56,180 nt of DNA from Basidiobolus meristosporus CBS 931.73 (lineage: Eukaryota > Basidiobolomycota > Basidiobolomycetes > Basidiobolales > Basidiobolaceae): positions 1 to 56,180 of the forward strand of contig MCFE01000582.1 of the NCBI GenBank assembly GCA_002104905.1. The letters run 5' to 3'. The position numbers were made by a program, and so were the translations under genes. A model generated the notes under the pieces. That model was not told where the DNA came from. It made no database searches and worked only from the letters and a program-made list of their open reading frames with translations. Position 1 is the stretch's first letter; each line of letters opens with the position of its first letter. This document shows, piece after piece, positions 33,380 through 44,282 of this stretch.

Positions 33380-35155
33380 CTATTTGCGTCCACTAGCAAA
33401 GTTGTTGATCAATCCTCCGATAATATCACTAAACTCATTAAATCCTTGTGATTGTTGATTACTCTCAGATTGGCTGTTGTAACCACCGCCAGGTTGGTTA
33501 TTGCTGGATTGGCCAGGGGCGTTTCCAGACTGATAGTTGCCAGGTTGGCCGTATCCACCGCCTGGTTGATTGTTGTTAGACTGATATCCGCCGCCTGGTT
33601 GGTTATTGTTTGACTGATATTCACCGCCCTGCTGGCTGTTTCCAGACTGGTTATTGGACTGGTATCCACCACTAGGTTGATTGTTCGATTGGCCATGGCC
33701 ACTGCCAGGTTGACCGCTGCTAGACTGATATCCGCCGCCTTGCTGGTTGTTTCCAGGCTGGCCATAGCCCCCAGACTGATTATCGGACTGGTATCCACCA
33801 CTGGGTTGATTGTTGTTCGATTGGCCATATCCACTGCCTGGTTGATTGTTGCTAGACTGATATCCGCCGCTTTGTTGGTTGTTTCCAGACTGGCCATATC
33901 CGCCACTTTGCTGGCTGTAACCACTGCCAGGTTGGTTGTTGCCGGACTGGCCGTAACCACCCCCAGATTGGCTATGACTAGACTGTCCATATCCCCCTCC
34001 AGGTTGATTATTGCCAGGTTGATTGTACTCACCACTCGATTGGCTATTGTTGTGCTGGCCATATTGATTGCCACCTGATTGCCCATAACCACCTTCAGGC
34101 TGGTTATTGCTGGATTGACTATATCCGCTGCCAGACTGATTGTATCCACCACCAGGCTGGTTGTTGTTGGACTGGTTATATCCACCGCCAGGCTGATTAT
34201 TGCCGGATTGACTATATCCACCACCAGGCTGATTATTGCCGGATTGACTATATCCACCACCAGGCTGGTTGTTGTTGGGTTGATTGTTGCTAGACTGAGG
34301 ACCTCCAGAGGGGCCCTGGCCTTGCCCATGCCCGCCAAGGAAAGAGCCGACAACGCTTCCCAGGTTGATTCCACCGATGTTAATGCCGGAGGCAAATTGC
34401 TCCACAATTCCCATCACCATATCCTGTGAAGGGGTCTTTTGGTTGAGCTCCCGCTCGATATTCTCCATCACAGAGCTTTCGAATGTGGGCATGATGTTCC
34501 CTGCAACCTGCTGGACTACCTCCTTGACCTTTTCCAGAACCTGCCCAAGCCCTTCATCCAAAAGGCCTCTTGACGCCATACCCCCAGGGTTCAGAATATC
34601 CCGAACCGCTGCTGGCATGTTTTCGGTAAGCTTGTCGTAGATCCCTTGGCCTGCCTGATGAACATATGGACGAACTTGCTCCAAAGCATGATTGATGACC
34701 GTTTGGCGGCCTTGGTTGAGAAAGTCAGCGTTCAAAGCGCGACTCTTCTCGTTCTCACTTCCTATGTCACGTGAGGCCTCCTTTGTTCCGGCACCTCCCA
34801 ACTTGTTTGATATGGTGTGCTTGCATTCAGTAACGATAGAGCTCGTCAAGAAATCCACTGTTCCCGTGGAGGCTCTATCAACTTGTTCTCGGGAAATTTC
34901 GGTAAGCTTCACTTCAATATTTTCCAACACGTTGCCTACTGTGGAGTTGACCTTCTGCATTATGTTATCAATAAAACCACGGTCCCGAACTTCACGAGAA
35001 CCAGAGTTACCGCCTCCAAGGATGCCTTGAATAGCCGGAGGGAGTTTGGCTATCAGGTCTTGTTTGGTTTCACGCACATTAGAATCTACGTGCTTGCGTA
35101 TCGCCGGCTCAAAGTTGTCAACGAAACCATTTAATACTTGTCCTAATGCTTCCAT
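33380..35155 (-). CDS. Helical protein with long N/Q/G/S/Y-rich, prion-like repeat domain
   Basis: From the ATG at 35155 the frame encodes 591 residues. I prefer this Met because the residues upstream are unlike the rest; the frame itself is open to 35416. The first about 270 residues are amphipathic-helical with repeated phrases (AKLPPAIQGILGGG, ENMPAAVRDILNPGG, both followed by a RGxxD/E-type turn), suggesting an internal duplication. They end in GINLGSVVGSFLGGHGQGQG. The remainder is about 300 residues of 12-residue-like repeats (NNQPGGGYSQSG and variants) closing with FSDIIGGLINNFASGRK, a hydrophobic tail helix. No enzyme motif is seen. Similar architectures occur in fungal proteins of unknown role. 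Phase separation or fibre formation is an inference from composition. It lies on the same strand as the coiled-coil gene, 434 bp downstream of it. Confidence 0.75.
   Translation of the reverse strand: MEALGQVLNGFVDNFEPAIRKHVDSNVRETKQDLIAKLPPAIQGILGGGNSGSREVRDRGFIDNIMQKVNSTVGNVLENIEVKLTEISREQVDRASTGTVDFLTSSIVTECKHTISNKLGGAGTKEASRDIGSENEKSRALNADFLNQGRQTVINHALEQVRPYVHQAGQGIYDKLTENMPAAVRDILNPGGMASRGLLDEGLGQVLEKVKEVVQQVAGNIMPTFESSVMENIERELNQKTPSQDMVMGIVEQFASGINIGGINLGSVVGSFLGGHGQGQGPSGGPQSSNNQPNNNQPGGGYSQSGNNQPGGGYSQSGNNQPGGGYNQSNNNQPGGGYNQSGSGYSQSSNNQPEGGYGQSGGNQYGQHNNSQSSGEYNQPGNNQPGGGYGQSSHSQSGGGYGQSGNNQPGSGYSQQSGGYGQSGNNQQSGGYQSSNNQPGSGYGQSNNNQPSGGYQSDNQSGGYGQPGNNQQGGGYQSSSGQPGSGHGQSNNQPSGGYQSNNQSGNSQQGGEYQSNNNQPGGGYQSNNNQPGGGYGQPGNYQSGNAPGQSSNNQPGGGYNSQSESNQQSQGFNEFSDIIGGLINNFASGRK
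33430..34340. repeat. Imperfect 36-nt coding repeats (N/Q/G-rich domain)
   Basis: Roughly two dozen imperfect units encode NNQPGGGY-SQSG-type repeats on the minus strand. Unit length is often 36 nt but varies in multiples of three, so the reading frame is preserved. This shows selection on the protein and not a neutral satellite. Confidence 0.8.
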
Positions 35156-35588
35156 GCTGTCGCAATTTGAGAGCAGAATTCTCATCTGCAATCTGAATTT
35201 AAAGGTTACGTTCAAAGAGTTCGTCATCGTGATGACTGGCATTACAACTCGACGGGATCTCATTGGCTTAATTTGTGTTACACGATGTTTATCTCGTAAT
35301 AATGAATTTATTTCAAGTATTATAAGTAAAATGTTCATTTGCATTAGACGAATGATGACGTTTCTATGGTGTTCCACAACAGAAACCAAAATTAGAGTCA
35401 TGTCATCTCCGTACAAGCTCCAAAATGCTCAATAGTCTCAAGAAGCCCGATGATTGAAAAATAATATTGACGGTGGCTAATCAGGTTGGTACAAACATCT
35501 ATTGCAATAAATCTTGAAACGGGAAGCATGATACGTATATTCTAAGAAAAAGCCGAATTGTTCACTAAAGGTGACAAAATTTGATCGT

Positions 35589-38500
35589 TCATTCAAATAA
35601 TGTCATTTCTGTGGAAGATTCTCCCGATTTGTCTTTCACACTTTGCTTGATGGTTCGTGCCCTTGAGCTCCTACGTGTAGGAATTCTCGACTTGCCTCGG
35701 GGTTCCTTTTTCCCTTTATCGTTCTTGGATGATCAGGTTGAAGCGTTAATGTATGGGGTATTGATATAGCATTCTACATAAAGGAACATTACCTTGGCAG
35801 CTGTCGATTTGAAATCAATATCATCATCCGCCTTCATAAATAGGTTAATAACAAATTCATCGAACTTTCGTGTATTATCGATCACCTTTTGGAGAGGTCT
35901 CTGGTGTTTAGTTTTGGACATATATTGATATAAAACATGGTGCCCTTCTGCCGTCTAAAAGCATCCTGTTAGACTTGAATTCGAAGTACGAGGGATCTAC
36001 ATGCCTTTCTCCGTTTAGGAATAATTTCTATAGTTGAATTACTGGGTAAATCGTTTTGGCGATCTGTAGAACCTTTCCCCCTTCTTGGAGATGGCCACTG
36101 ATTTTCCTCAGCCTTAAGCTATATAGAGTTAATCCTATTTAATTGTAATTTGAATGACTGCACCGTTACCTCGATATCTAACGTCAAATCCTCAGTATCA
36201 TTCCCTTCACTTTCGTTGTATCTGAATCGCCCTCCAGAGTTGGAGATTTCGGATAGCGAAAGAATCTGCAACTGTCTGAGTATATTTCTTGGATCAGGGG
36301 TATTCGTATTAAATTAACCTTCGGGTTTCCATTCTGCTTGCTTCCATTTTCGACCATCTTTTTAAGTGTCTCAATAGATAGCTGACTCTCTTTTAAGGCC
36401 CTCTCCAAGGAAATCTATTTTTTACATGAATATCCACCTGAGCTGCTAACTATATTAGATTGGCCCAACCTTTTCTGCTCGATTGTTTCCCAACTCCTTG
36501 ACTAAGCTTTCAATTTGATGACTCTTCTTTTGTAGATCATTTCTTAATTGGCTCTTTTGCGATGTGATGAGCAGACATATCTTATTAGAGTTGATCAGAT
36601 TCTAATACCTCTTCACGCCTCCAGAAATCTTCAAACTGTTGGGCCTGCTGCTGCAGCTTCGTATCAACCAGCTGGAAAAGTCTTACCAAGGACACCATAT
36701 ACAGTTTTGTTGGTGAATAACACGTACCTCTTGCGATATGTTTGCTCCAGAGTTTGTGACCCTTTTCTGTTGTAATTTGAGGTTCATGTAGTTCGATTGT
36801 TAATTATAACACATTACCTTAAGCTCCTCGTTTTCTTTCTTTAAAGCAGCTATATCTAAACTAAAGGCCTCGTGCTTTCGTAATAGACTTTGGCGCTCTG
36901 ACTCCACTGCTTTGTAGTTATCTTCAGTCTTCTGGTGCTTCTCTGCAGACAGGTTATGCTCCGCCTTGAGTTCCTGGTACCAAACAACAATATTTAGATC
37001 CTATGTCGCATTACTTTAGTGTACTCACCTCTAGACTGTTCAGATAATTGGCCTCATTCTTGTTAATTTCTATATGCAGAGCTTCAACTTCATCTTCTAA
37101 AGATTTTATTTTCTTCTCGGAAGAGGTCTAATATATGCTTTGTTAGTGTTGTATTGATAGCATATGAGTCCCCCTATCTCACTGAGCACCTTTTGACTTT
37201 GGTTCTGGTTTTCTTTATCCTGAAGCTCTAATTTCAAATTCTTGACTGCCTCACTCTCCTGTGAGACAAATACCGAGTTGAGCTCAACCTTTAAACTCTC
37301 AATTCTAATTATAACAGTGAGCCAATTGAATTATAGCAACGAAATATCAGATACTTACTGCTCTCTTAATCCAGTTATTGTTTTTAGGGATTCGCCCTGA
37401 ATGCTTTCGTGTTCGTTTTTTTGTTGATTAATGTCAGAGAGTAGATTGCCAACTCTACTAAAACATTGTATTATATGCGTTTTCCACCATACCTATACGG
37501 TGCCTACCTTTGCTTTAATTCCAATAGCTCCTTTTTCAATGATTCGTTTTGATGATTTACGTCTCTAATTGCTTCCTCATATTCTTTTATTCTAGCAAGG
37601 GCCAATTATTGAATTGAATTATAAACACTTGAAATATAACGCCGAATCTTACTGAGAATCCAAATTGTCCGTATTCTGTTTCCAGCTACGACGCTCTAAT
37701 TCGTGATCATTAATATTCTTCTCGATGCTAACTTGAAGACTATCCACCCTATAGCAGTTCCGGTGTTAGTAAAGATAGTCTTTATTTTGCTGATGGGCTA
37801 CCAAGACCTCCGATCCATATCTTGTATGGTCAATTTGTATTCATTTTCCCTTGTCCGTGAGTATGAGAGCTCTTCCTCGAGCTGATGAACTTGAGTTGAT
37901 TTCTCCCGCATCAAATTCTCTATTCTAAAAGGAGATTTAAGATATTTGTTTGTCAGAAAGAGAAATTCAGGACGGATGCATACGTGTTTCGAGCATCCTC
38001 AAGAAGATGGTTGGTCTGCTGATTTTGAAGTGACAGATCGGCTTTATACTTTTCAAATTCAAGTCGCTGCTTCTGGCACTCATCAGATTTCAACGTGATT
38101 TCTTTTCTCAAAGACTCTAGCATGTTTTCTAAAATATTGTGAGATTTTGTCAATTGATAATTTTCAATATATCCATACCAGAATCTATTCTGCTGTCCTC
38201 AAGCTGCTTACGCTCCTTACTTAAGGATTCTTTCAAAACATTAATCTCTGACTGACTCTTATCCAACATTTCTTGATATTTAGATAATTGAATACGTAAG
38301 TGCTCGCGCTCTGAGAGGATGGCTTCATTTTTTTCATTATTTGCACAAGCCGCTTCATCATCTTCCGATCAATCAAAGTCAGATTCAATACGAACAAACA
38401 CAAAAACTAGGTAATTACTCGTTTTTCGCATAACTTCAATAGCTTTAGCTAGCTCAGTAGCTTCATTTCGCTTGATGTGAAGTTCTATATCATGTGTTAC

Positions 38501-40027
38501 TTGATATATATCTAAGGACATTGTAGAAGTACCAAAAACCTCCTTCAAGTAAGTCTATTTTTTTTGCCATGCTTTGCTTCTCAGATGTTTCCTCCCGCAG
38601 GTAACGCTCTATGTTATCAATAATAATCTAAACTATTTTAGACCATGCATTTCGTCATAGGGCCTATGCCAACCTACTTGATAGGATTTCAAGTTCACCC
38701 TCATCGTCTCAATCCTAATGAGTGTCTCAGTAAACTTGTCAAATACTAGACAATAAAACTTTACAGCTTACCGAATGTAATTACGATCACACCTCATACG
38801 CTGTAACCCAACTAATGTGGCAAATTGGGATAATTTTTTTTCCAATGTATTGATAATACTTCCATGAACCGTTGCAATCCGATCCCCATCAACAAGTTCA
38901 CTTCTCTAAGTTCGTTTGGTTAGAGTTTGGCATAAATGTATCCTTCAATTGAGATGTACGGACTAGTTTTTCGATGGTTTCGATGTGTTCGGATTCCTGA
39001 GCTTTGCATTTATGGAACGTCTCAAAGAGAGTTCCCCATATGTTCTGGTCTTGATTCTTGGCTTGTGGCTTATCCAAACTACTGAAAAATTCATGTTAGA
39101 TATCGTATCACAATATATCAAAAAATGTTGAGAGTTACGAATAGTCAGACGCCACTGAGCTTTTCACTGGTGACATATGATATTGGAATATTGGCTCCTT
39201 CAGAGCAAAATGCTTTCGGTGGTCATGGACTTTATCGAGCTCCATCTCGTTCACAGGGGATATTGGCACCTCATCCTTAGAGAACTCGAGGTGCTTCTCT
39301 TGAGGTAAATTTGGTCCTTGATTTTTAAACTTTTCCTTATCTAGGCAATATCATCCTATTAGATCCGGCAAAATAAGATCAGATATTATGAATTACTTTG
39401 CATTATCCCAAGTCTAAGTTGTTTTTGAAGAGAGTGGCTGGCTGTTACATTTTCGGATGGATGGCTCACGGTTTTGGTAGTGTCTTTATCAATACTCTCA
39501 CTTCCATAATTCTCCTGGTGGGGTTCATCACGAATCTTTGTTCGGAAAAGTGGTTTAGTAAATGGCTGGTATGAACGAGAGGCCAATGCCTCCTTGACGG
39601 ATGCATCTTCATTAGTGTCACTCTCACTGACGCTATTTTTCACGGATAGATTCGGTGCTGCTTTTTGGCCTTCAGTGAATGCTGGGTCAGTTTTTGGAGT
39701 ATTCCTAATAGACGATTTGACGTGTCTTTGTGAGGAAAAAGGAGAAGCCACCCGCACATCCTTGGTGGAGGTTTCTCTAATTGCATGCGAAAAATTTGCA
39801 AGATGTGCTGCCGACAAATTTTCGCTCCTGCCATAAAAGCCTTTGCTTTGATGACTTGGATTGTGTTCATCTTTGGCAGTTATTTTGAATCCCAAGTCCT
39901 TAGATGTAGATGCACTAAACACCCCCTTAGGCAGATTGACAAATGATTTGGGAAAATTGTCTGAGCTCTTGTTCCCTTTCAATTCAAACAGCTTCTCTTT
40001 TCCTTGTGGTACAATATTATTTGGCAT
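35589..40027 (-). CDS. Large intron-rich coiled-coil protein, probably nuclear or spindle/meiotic
   Basis: Starting at the ATG at 40027 the protein opens with a polar, disordered region (MPNNIVPQGKEKLFELKGNK...), encoded by one exon of about 640 nt. This is spliced in phase to an exon near 39340 (KEKFKNQGPNLPQEK). From there to the stop at 35589 the minus strand is a ladder of roughly 20 short exons (about 70-190 nt) separated by introns of about 50-70 nt. Each exon reads as heptad-type coiled coil, for example SEKKIKSLEDEVEALHIEIN near 37028-37130 and LRKEITLKSDECQKQRLEFE near 38000-38120. The end is basic (GKKEPRGKSRIPTRRSSRAR), a plausible nuclear or DNA-binding tail. No motor, kinase or SMC hinge is seen. 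Synaptonemal-complex, spindle-pole or kinetochore scaffolds have this build, but I cannot assign it. Exon borders between 35.9 and 39.1 kb are approximate. Confidence 0.75.
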
Positions 40028-41600
40028 CTTTGTCAGGTTAGGAGGCGAAAATAGGTTAAATGGATAATATGCAGAAATTTTGTTAAATCGCCATTTACTA
40101 TGTTAATGCAGGCAACAACTGCGTTGGTATAAATAGAGTGGTTTGTCGCTTAGGCTTATCTGTAAATGCTAGCAAGAGCATTCAATCAGGTGTCTATATT
40201 CGGAAATGAGTAAACAGGTTTTGAAATCTTTAACAAAACTTGGAACTAGTCATCCAAGATTAGTGAAATATATTAAATCACTCGAGTAAATTGATATAAT
40301 TGATGAAACCTCACATCTATATATGATTTACAGCTGATGTAGTTTCAAGTATTCCATCTACCACCGTTTTAATAATATTTTATTACTATAGTTTAGACAT
40401 GTCCTTGGCGAAATTTCCGATTAGATTATGCGAGTCACCGTCATCCCGTTCGCTAGATATGATAGACGATGTCTGCCCAAGATGTATTGTGTGCGTGTGT
40501 GTATGCCAAAATATGGTGTAACCGTACGATTTATCACCAGTCAATGCCGTGAAAGATCTATAATGTATCACCAGATGATGGAACTCCATCCATCACTTCA
40601 TATACAATTCTCAAATTCGACTATTTTTGGATCGAGAAATATCAGCAAACCTTGTGATTACTTTCGTAAAGTATTAAATCCACATCTAGATTTGCACGAC
40701 TAGCAATTCCATAATAATGACGCCTAACCCTCCACTAACTCTGCCAAGGGTCTCCTAATATACTTATCCGAACATCAAGACAGCGCATATAAAGGCTAAG
40801 GCATATTAAAAGCCACCCAAATATCACATTCAACCTCTAGATTGGTGTACAATATATTGGTACCTGATTAATCAGACTGGAATATTCGTTCACTCCATGT
40901 GAAGCCGCATAGACTTGAAACAACCACAGAACAAGCCCTCCAAGCTGACCTAGAATAAGTACTCTCACTTTTCTGCGATCGATTCTAAAAGGATTCTGTG
41001 TAACTTTAACTATCTGAATCTGAAGGATGGTATAAAGACGCTGGAACAAGATATTTAATTTTCAGGATATGCAGGTAGATACCGCTAGAGTCGTACTGCA
41101 TGAGCATTCAGAGCAATTTTACTTGCCCTTATCGTGCGAACATTTTGTTAAATTATCATTGGAAGCAACATACGTACTAATACCTGCTGACAATACATCC
41201 ACAGTCCGTGAGAAACTCGGCCTGAAGGGCGTATTTCCGAACAATCGTGGCTACAAATCAAATAAACTTTTTAGTAACCTGTAAAACCCCGCCTCTAAAT
41301 TACCATATTAAATTCTTTTTTTGTATCGATAATTGATGAATGAACCAGAACTCGATCTTTATTGAAATTGTCTGTCACTTTCATTACCAATTCGAGTAAA
41401 TAGTGAGACTCATTAGAAGATAGGAGTAATATAAACCAGACATTGTTCACTGCTCTACAATCGTGTCGTTAACCCCTCCCCCCAAGAATTATAGTTTCGT
41501 CCCGTCAACAATGTTGAAGTCATGCTTGGCCTTCAGGTAATGGAGTTGAATGTAGTCTTGTTGCCTTAAAGTTTGCTCATGCCTTTTTGTACCCAGTCGG
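40028..41600. other. Intergenic; possible membrane-protein exon at about 40860-41049 (minus)
   Basis: The minus strand 40837-41049 is open and encodes a basic stretch (NPFRIDRRKVRVL) followed by a hydrophobic helix (LGQLGGLVLWLFQVYAAS). It ends at a GTACCA donor-like word. It may be one exon of an unidentified membrane protein. A short GT-rich microsatellite occurs near 40488-40505. The region right of 41300 contains the promoter of the first carbonic anhydrase. Confidence 0.3.
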
Positions 41601-42720
41601 ATGCCGCAAAAACTCTACCCAAGTTTAACTGTAGTGTCCAAATCCCCCATACGGGCCTTTTCTATTGCACCTGCTTTGAGAAAACACGCTACCCCTGTTT
41701 TGTATAACCCGCTATCCAAAATTAAAGGAGGTTAGGGTCGAAGTCAAAAACAGTCATCATTACTTGTTAGAAACTAAAGAGTCAAGCAGTAAGGAAAGAC
41801 CCTACAAAGAAGAGTCCGCTGAGCAGTTTGCTGAACAATAACGCTGAATGGTCCAAGAATATTCATCAAACGGACCCTACATTCTTTGCTCGTTCAGCTG
41901 AAAAACAGTCACCAAAAATCTTGTGGCTAGGTAATTCCCATGGTAATATCCTCGTACGCGATGTCATTTAACGAATTGTTACAAAAGGCTGCTCAGATTC
42001 GCGAGTTTCTGCTGAACAGATTGTTGGCGCTGGTATGACTATTTAACGTGGTGCTTGGTTTAATGACACTCATGTCTGCATTGCTAGGTCCTGGGGAGCT
42101 TTTTGTGCACCGCAACGTTGCAAATTTATGCATCCACACTGATCTTAACTGCCTTTCTGTGATTCAATATGCCGTAGACGTTCTTAAAATTGAACACATT
42201 ATTGTGTGTGGTAGGATATAAATTTCGCATCGAACTCTATTGCACATCCCACTTAGCTTTGAAATAGGTCATTACGGTTGCGGAGGAGTTGCAGCTGCCA
42301 TGCGCCCCGATCTTAATGGACTTATTGACAATTGGCTAGTCAACATTAAGGATGTATATGCAGCCAACAAAGAGAGGTTTGAAGGTATGCGCTTTCTACA
42401 CAATTTGGTAGGTGAATACCGGCATAACAATAGCTCTAGGGGTGGAGGATCAAAAGTCAAGGGAAGACCTGCTCTCTGAGCTCAACGTAGGGAACACTGT
42501 GCAATCTATATGCCACACAGCAATTGTACAGCAAGCCTGGAAACGTGGACAGAATTTGAGTGTGCATGGGTGGATATATGGATTGGAGGATGGCTTGATA
42601 AATGAGTTGGGTTGGTGTGTAAGTAGCCCTGATCAATTGGAGTCGGTATATGTATACCAAAACCCAATGCCCACCAAGCGCCGTCGAGCCCTTCCAAGGC
42701 CTAAGCCCGAGAGTGTTTAG
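41601..42720 (+). CDS. Beta-carbonic anhydrase, probably mitochondrial (copy 1)
   Basis: Six exons (41601-41730, 41790-41930, 41988-42032, 42088-42210, 42268-42384, 42434-42720) give 280 residues. The enzyme interconverts CO2 and bicarbonate. Zinc ligands and catalytic dyad are intact: Cys92-Ser-Asp94-Ser-Arg96, His148 and Cys151 in HYGCGG. The HRNVANL and [20 protein letters not shown] blocks are also intact. Ser replaces the usual Pro after CSDSRV. Exon 1 adds about 45 residues that copy 2 lacks, rich in Arg, Lys, Ser and Leu with no acidic residues ([20 protein letters not shown] then [14 protein letters not shown]). This looks like a mitochondrial presequence. One intron (41931-41987) splits the Gly codon just before the catalytic Cys and is absent from copy 2. 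The C-terminus has a basic tail [13 protein letters not shown]. Confidence 0.93.
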
Positions 42721-43336
42721 CGAATGAATAATAAATGTAAATTCACATGACGAACAAGCACTTTTTGATTGTTGCCTTAACAAGCACACTTCGTGCTGTA
42801 CCTTGGACTGCCCTTTCATGCAATCTCAGCATTCGTCATTTGTTAGGATTCGAATTTATGTCGCAATCGAGTTTGCTCTGTTTCTTGATCGTTATTCTTG
42901 CAAATGCCCCATCGAGATACCTGGCTTAATCTCCATGGAGAATACATCACGAGCCGCTTGTCAGATCCTTGCCCAATGAGTGCTAATGTTGGGGTAAGGT
43001 GAGCTAGATCCGTAAATTGGCAACCAATCCCCTGGACAGTTGCCGTTGAAGAAAGCAAGACCGCATTGAGACTAACTGAAGTTGGAAATTCACGAAAAAT
43101 GACCTAATTACCACCCATTCTTATTGGCTTGGGAGAAACACCATCTAAGCGGTGACCAATACAGTCCTAAAATATGGTGATGCAAAGTGGATTGTTGGCA
43201 GAGCAGTTGGGAGGGCTACAAGATCATCTTGCTATGAATTACGCAGGAGTTTTCGCTGATTTCTGATTGGATACTTCGGAAGCAGTTTGTTCCCTCAAAA
43301 GTGGGCAAACCGACCTATCTTTAGCTAACTTTCAAG
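42721..43336. other. Spacer between the carbonic anhydrase genes
   Basis: The 616-bp spacer carries no recognisable gene. It should contain the terminator of copy 1 and the promoter of copy 2. Confidence 0.5.
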
Positions 43337-44282
43337 ATGCTTACCAATCTTCCTATTTCCCAAGGTAAGTAGATACTTACAGCCTCCGATTTGATCGCGC
43401 GTTAATCGTCTTTAAACTCCAGATGATGCCTTAGCTGATATGCTCAGCAGAAACAAGGAATGGGCCAAGAAAGTTCAATCTCAACACCCCAAGTTCTTTG
43501 CTACCTCTGCTAAAGGACAAAGTCCAAAGATTTTATGGTTGGGATGCTCAGATTCTCGAGTTCCTGCTGAACAGATAGTACAATGCGGTATGCTTGCTCG
43601 ATGAATATGTTGGTTTCTTCCGAAATAATGAACCATCGTTATTTGCAATGCAGCACCAGGAGAACTATTTGTGCACCGTAATATTGCAAACTTATGCCTT
43701 CATACGGACATGAACTGCTTATCAGTATTACAATATGCCGTGGATGTTCTCAAAGTAGAGCATATCATTGTTTGTGGTATGTAAAGAAATTGGTGTAATG
43801 CCCCTCTTATTCTGTGGTACTAAAGAATTTTCCAACAGGGCATTATGGTTGTGGTGGTGTTAAAGCAGCCACTGCAAACCAATTTCACGGGCTTATAGAT
43901 TCTTGGCTGTGTAATATTAAGGATGTATATAGAGGTAAATGAGGGATGTATTCATTATTTATTGGTTCTATACATATTTACAAGTATCTCTCAAGCCAAC
44001 AGAGCCCATCTTGAAGCTCTTGAGGATCCGATTGCTCGACAGGATCTCTTGGTCGAGTTGAACGTAAGCAATACTGTACACAATATCTGTCATAGCCCTG
44101 TTGTCCAGGCGGCGTGGGAACGTAATCAAGCCTTATCCGTGCATGCTTGGTGTTATGGATTAGAGGATGGGTTGATTCGCGAATTAGGCTTGGTTATCTC
44201 AAAGCAAGAACAAGTCGAGCCAGTTTATAACATGGCTGTTGTGCAAAAGACAATCAGTACCAAAGCTAACGAATCACAGTAA
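43337..44282 (+). CDS. Beta-carbonic anhydrase, probably cytosolic (copy 2)
   Basis: Five exons (43337-43364, 43423-43587, 43654-43776, 43839-43934, 43996-44282) give 232 residues. The first exon has only nine codons (MLTNLPISQ) and the catalytic domain starts almost at once ([18 protein letters not shown]), so no targeting sequence is present. Cys51-Ser-Asp53-Ser-Arg55, His107 and Cys110 form the zinc site and dyad, and the canonical [11 protein letters not shown] is kept. It resembles fungal Nce103-type enzymes, which supply bicarbonate for carboxylation at ambient CO2. It lies 616 bp after copy 1 on the same strand. The two share introns before PGELF and before HYGCGG, proving tandem duplication. 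The fourth intron (43935-43995) is seven codons upstream of its counterpart in copy 1. Confidence 0.95.

Noticed and set aside
33430-34340. Regular 36-nt repeats that could be mistaken for a CRISPR array
   Set aside because: There are no unique spacers, the units are coding and imperfect, and the genome is eukaryotic.
33409-34429. Long open frames in other frames of the N/Q/G repeat gene
   Set aside because: Repetitive DNA with a period divisible by three keeps several frames open. Their products are low-complexity Ala/Ile/Thr strings without support.
35156-35416. N-terminal extension of the repeat-domain protein
   Set aside because: The composition differs sharply from the rest and no signal peptide or domain is evident. 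The Met at 35155 starts the helical domain, though this is not proven.
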